Below the pieces are notes generated by a model that searched no databases, was not told the origin of the DNA, and saw only the letters and a program-made list of their open reading frames with translations. From Deltaproteobacteria bacterium (lineage in GTDB: Bacteria; Desulfobacterota; Desulfobaccia; Desulfobaccales; 0-14-0-80-60-11), in assembly GCA_019308625.1 (NCBI GenBank), contig JAFDHU010000111.1, forward strand, positions 1 through 5,379: DNA of 5,379 nucleotides, read 5' to 3'. A program made the translations under genes and the position numbers. Numbering within the stretch: the first letter of the stretch is position 1; each line of letters starts with the position of its first letter. Positions 4,248 to 5,379 of the stretch are shown here, in pieces.

Positions 4248-5117
4248 TCAACCCCGCTGAAAATTGATGCTGATAAAATTATCATTCAAAATGCGGGCCA
4301 GGGTGAATTGCCGCTCCACTTCCTCCTGGGTGATGATAATGCCTTTGTCGGTGAGTTCTTGGGCCACCAGGTGTGGGGCATGACCGGCAAAAATCCGCCG
4401 GAGCACCTGATGCATGGTGGCGGCGGAGACATTGCCTCGTTCCGGCACCTTGCGGGCCACATCATTTTTGATGCGAGTAAAGAAGAATTCCACCCGGTAG
4501 TCCCCGGCCCGGCTGGGGAATTTGACTACCTGTTCCTCCTCAGTGCCTTCGTTCAAGAGTTCCTGGGGCACGTACCGGTTGATGATGCGCTCGGTCAAGT
4601 TCTGCTGGGCCAAATACAGGATGGACACCACGTCATAATGGTCCAGGGGGCGCTGTTCCTCCTGTTCCACCCGGGTGGTGCCGAATTTTCGGAAGCGGTA
4701 TTCCGGCGCCTGAGGGTGGCGGTTCACCATCAGGTCCACCCCGATGGTGCCTATGGAACAGGAGAGATTTATCTGGTTTTCGTCTTCAATGGGAACCCCG
4801 TAACTCCGCAGTTTTTCCAGAATCAGGCCGTGCCGGTGGCCGCACAGCAGGCGGCGGATAAGGGCCTGCATGAGGTGGGGGCTGGCCTGATACTTGGGTG
4901 ACAGGGCCAGAGAGGCCAGGCTCTCCACGGTCATCTCCACGTAATAGCTTTCCAGGTTGAGGAGGAAATTCAGCTTGCCGTCCATGGCGCCGCCCGGGCT
5001 GTAACGCCGCCAGACGCTCTTCCAGTCGTGTTCTTTCAAGAGGCCCAAAACCGTGATCAGATCATAGGAATCCAGTTCGCGCCCTTCCACTTCCTCTACC
5101 AAGCACTGGGCTCGCAT
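4248..5117 (-). CDS. Unrecognised two-module protein with internal duplication
   Basis: I do not recognise this 289-residue protein. There is no signal peptide or membrane segment, so it should be cytoplasmic. It consists of two related modules, about 15-128 and 158-286. Shared landmarks, in order, are L-D-x-Y-D (15-19 and 158-162), R-Y-x-P (38-41 and 181-184) and Y-x-V-E (58-61 and 207-210). Last comes a helix of the form [AQ]-[LV]-[IL]-R-R-[LI]-x-x-G-H-x-x-x-L (85-98 and 237-250), followed by L-x-x-x-G-[VI]-x-I. The repeated Arg-Arg and Gly-His helix could be a binding surface, but no catalytic motif is evident. The ATG is preceded by AAAGGAGGT, close to a perfect ribosome site. A promoter candidate stands at 5205-5233. 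It is convergent with the stress protein gene and 139 bases after the next upstream gene, so it is probably transcribed alone. Confidence 0.88.
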   Translation of the reverse strand: MRAQCLVEEVEGRELDSYDLITVLGLLKEHDWKSVWRRYSPGGAMDGKLNFLLNLESYYVEMTVESLASLALSPKYQASPHLMQALIRRLLCGHRHGLILEKLRSYGVPIEDENQINLSCSIGTIGVDLMVNRHPQAPEYRFRKFGTTRVEQEEQRPLDHYDVVSILYLAQQNLTERIINRYVPQELLNEGTEEEQVVKFPSRAGDYRVEFFFTRIKNDVARKVPERGNVSAATMHQVLRRIFAGHAPHLVAQELTDKGIIITQEEVERQFTLARILNDNFISINFQRG

Positions 5118-5133
5118 CAGGACCTCCTTTCTC

Positions 5134-5154
5134 GCCGGGATGAAGTCCCCCGGC
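5134..5154 (-). promoter_or_regulatory. Leader hairpin upstream of the two-module gene
   Basis: On the minus strand GCCGGG (5149-5154) pairs perfectly with CCCGGC (5134-5139) over a nine-base loop. The hairpin sits in the predicted leader and ends four bases before the AAAGGAGGT ribosome site. It has no T-run. It may stabilise the transcript or affect translation. Confidence 0.35.
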
Positions 5155-5204
5155 CTTGGCCGCGGCGCAGTAAAAGAAGCGACCTTGCAGGTTCTGTCGC
5201 CATT

Positions 5205-5233
5205 AACATAATCACTAAGAAAGTAAAGCGCAA
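5205..5233 (-). promoter_or_regulatory. Weak sigma-70 promoter candidate for the two-module gene
   Basis: Minus strand: TTGCGC (5228-5233, three of six) is followed after 17 bases by TATGTT (5205-5210, four of six), in a locally AT-rich patch of the gap between the two genes. The predicted leader is about 80 bases long. The boxes are poor, so the call rests mostly on spacing and position. Confidence 0.35.
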
Positions 5234-5256
5234 TCGGGAGATAGAGAGGAAAGGCC

Positions 5257-5379
5257 CTATCTGAGGACGGATTTGGGGCCGGCAGTCTCCGTCGCCAGGC
5301 GACTTTCCATTGCGGCCACGGCCGCCAGAAAGTCCTCCGGGGTATTGGCCGCCAGAGTGCGGAAAAGCAGGCGCTGCGG
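5257..5379 (-). CDS. C-terminal end of an unrecognised gene (partial)
   Basis: The minus-strand frame is open from the right edge to a TAG stop at 5257-5259 and gives the last 40 residues of a protein. They read PQRLLFRTLAANTPEDFLAA, then VAAMESRLATETAGPKSVLR. The first 28 residues look like amphipathic helices and the last dozen like a loose tail. Third codon positions are GC-rich, as in the neighbouring genes, which supports real coding. I cannot name a family from this fragment. No terminator hairpin follows the stop. Confidence 0.6.
   Translation of the reverse strand, partial: PQRLLFRTLAANTPEDFLAAVAAMESRLATETAGPKSVLR

Noticed and set aside
4023..4901. Plus-strand open frame of 292 codons covering the end of the stress protein and the two-module gene
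   Set aside because: It overlaps a certain gene at its start, lacks a ribosome site, and is a frame shadow of the minus-strand gene, which has a near-perfect Shine-Dalgarno site and internal protein repeats.

Overview
The window looks like chromosomal DNA from a GC-rich anaerobic bacterium, most plausibly a member of the Desulfobacterota (the old Deltaproteobacteria). The evidence is indirect. The first gene begins like an anaerobic carbon monoxide dehydrogenase. It is followed by a periplasmic c-type cytochrome, a TPR lipoprotein and a GAF-GGDEF nucleotide cyclase whose active-site variant is known from Geobacter relatives. Shine-Dalgarno sites are strong (AAGGAGG type) and GTG starts are used. 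I see no insertion sequence, tRNA, rRNA, CRISPR array or phage gene.

Layout. Positions 1-110 (minus) hold the N-terminus of a probable CooS, behind an AT-rich 309-base gap with a promoter candidate. Then, all on the minus strand, come a secreted formylglycine-enzyme-fold protein without catalytic cysteines (420-1232), a monohaem cytochrome c (1468-1773), a TPR lipoprotein (1770-2231) and a GAF-GGDEF protein (2332-3408). The cytochrome and lipoprotein genes overlap by 4 bases (GTGA) and are surely one transcript. The GGDEF gene lies 100 bases upstream of them and may head the same operon. A divergent control region (3409-3660) separates it from a plus-strand universal stress protein (3661-4143). 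A large two-tier hairpin lies between that gene and a convergent minus-strand gene (4248-5117). That gene encodes a 289-residue protein I do not recognise, which is built from two diverged copies of one module. The last 123 bases hold the C-terminal end of another minus-strand gene.

How the genes may work together. The GAF-GGDEF protein would make a cyclic dinucleotide in response to a ligand or redox cue. The lipoprotein, the cytochrome and perhaps the FGE-fold protein are exported and would form an envelope-associated, possibly electron-transfer, unit. CO dehydrogenase and a stress protein fit anaerobic energy metabolism. A link between the cyclase and the cytochrome unit is inference from gene order only.

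The strongest leads are two. The GGDEF domain carries Ser and Val at the two guanine-recognition positions, the Ser being the hallmark of Hypr (cyclic AMP-GMP) enzymes. The unrecognised 289-residue protein has a clear internal duplication.
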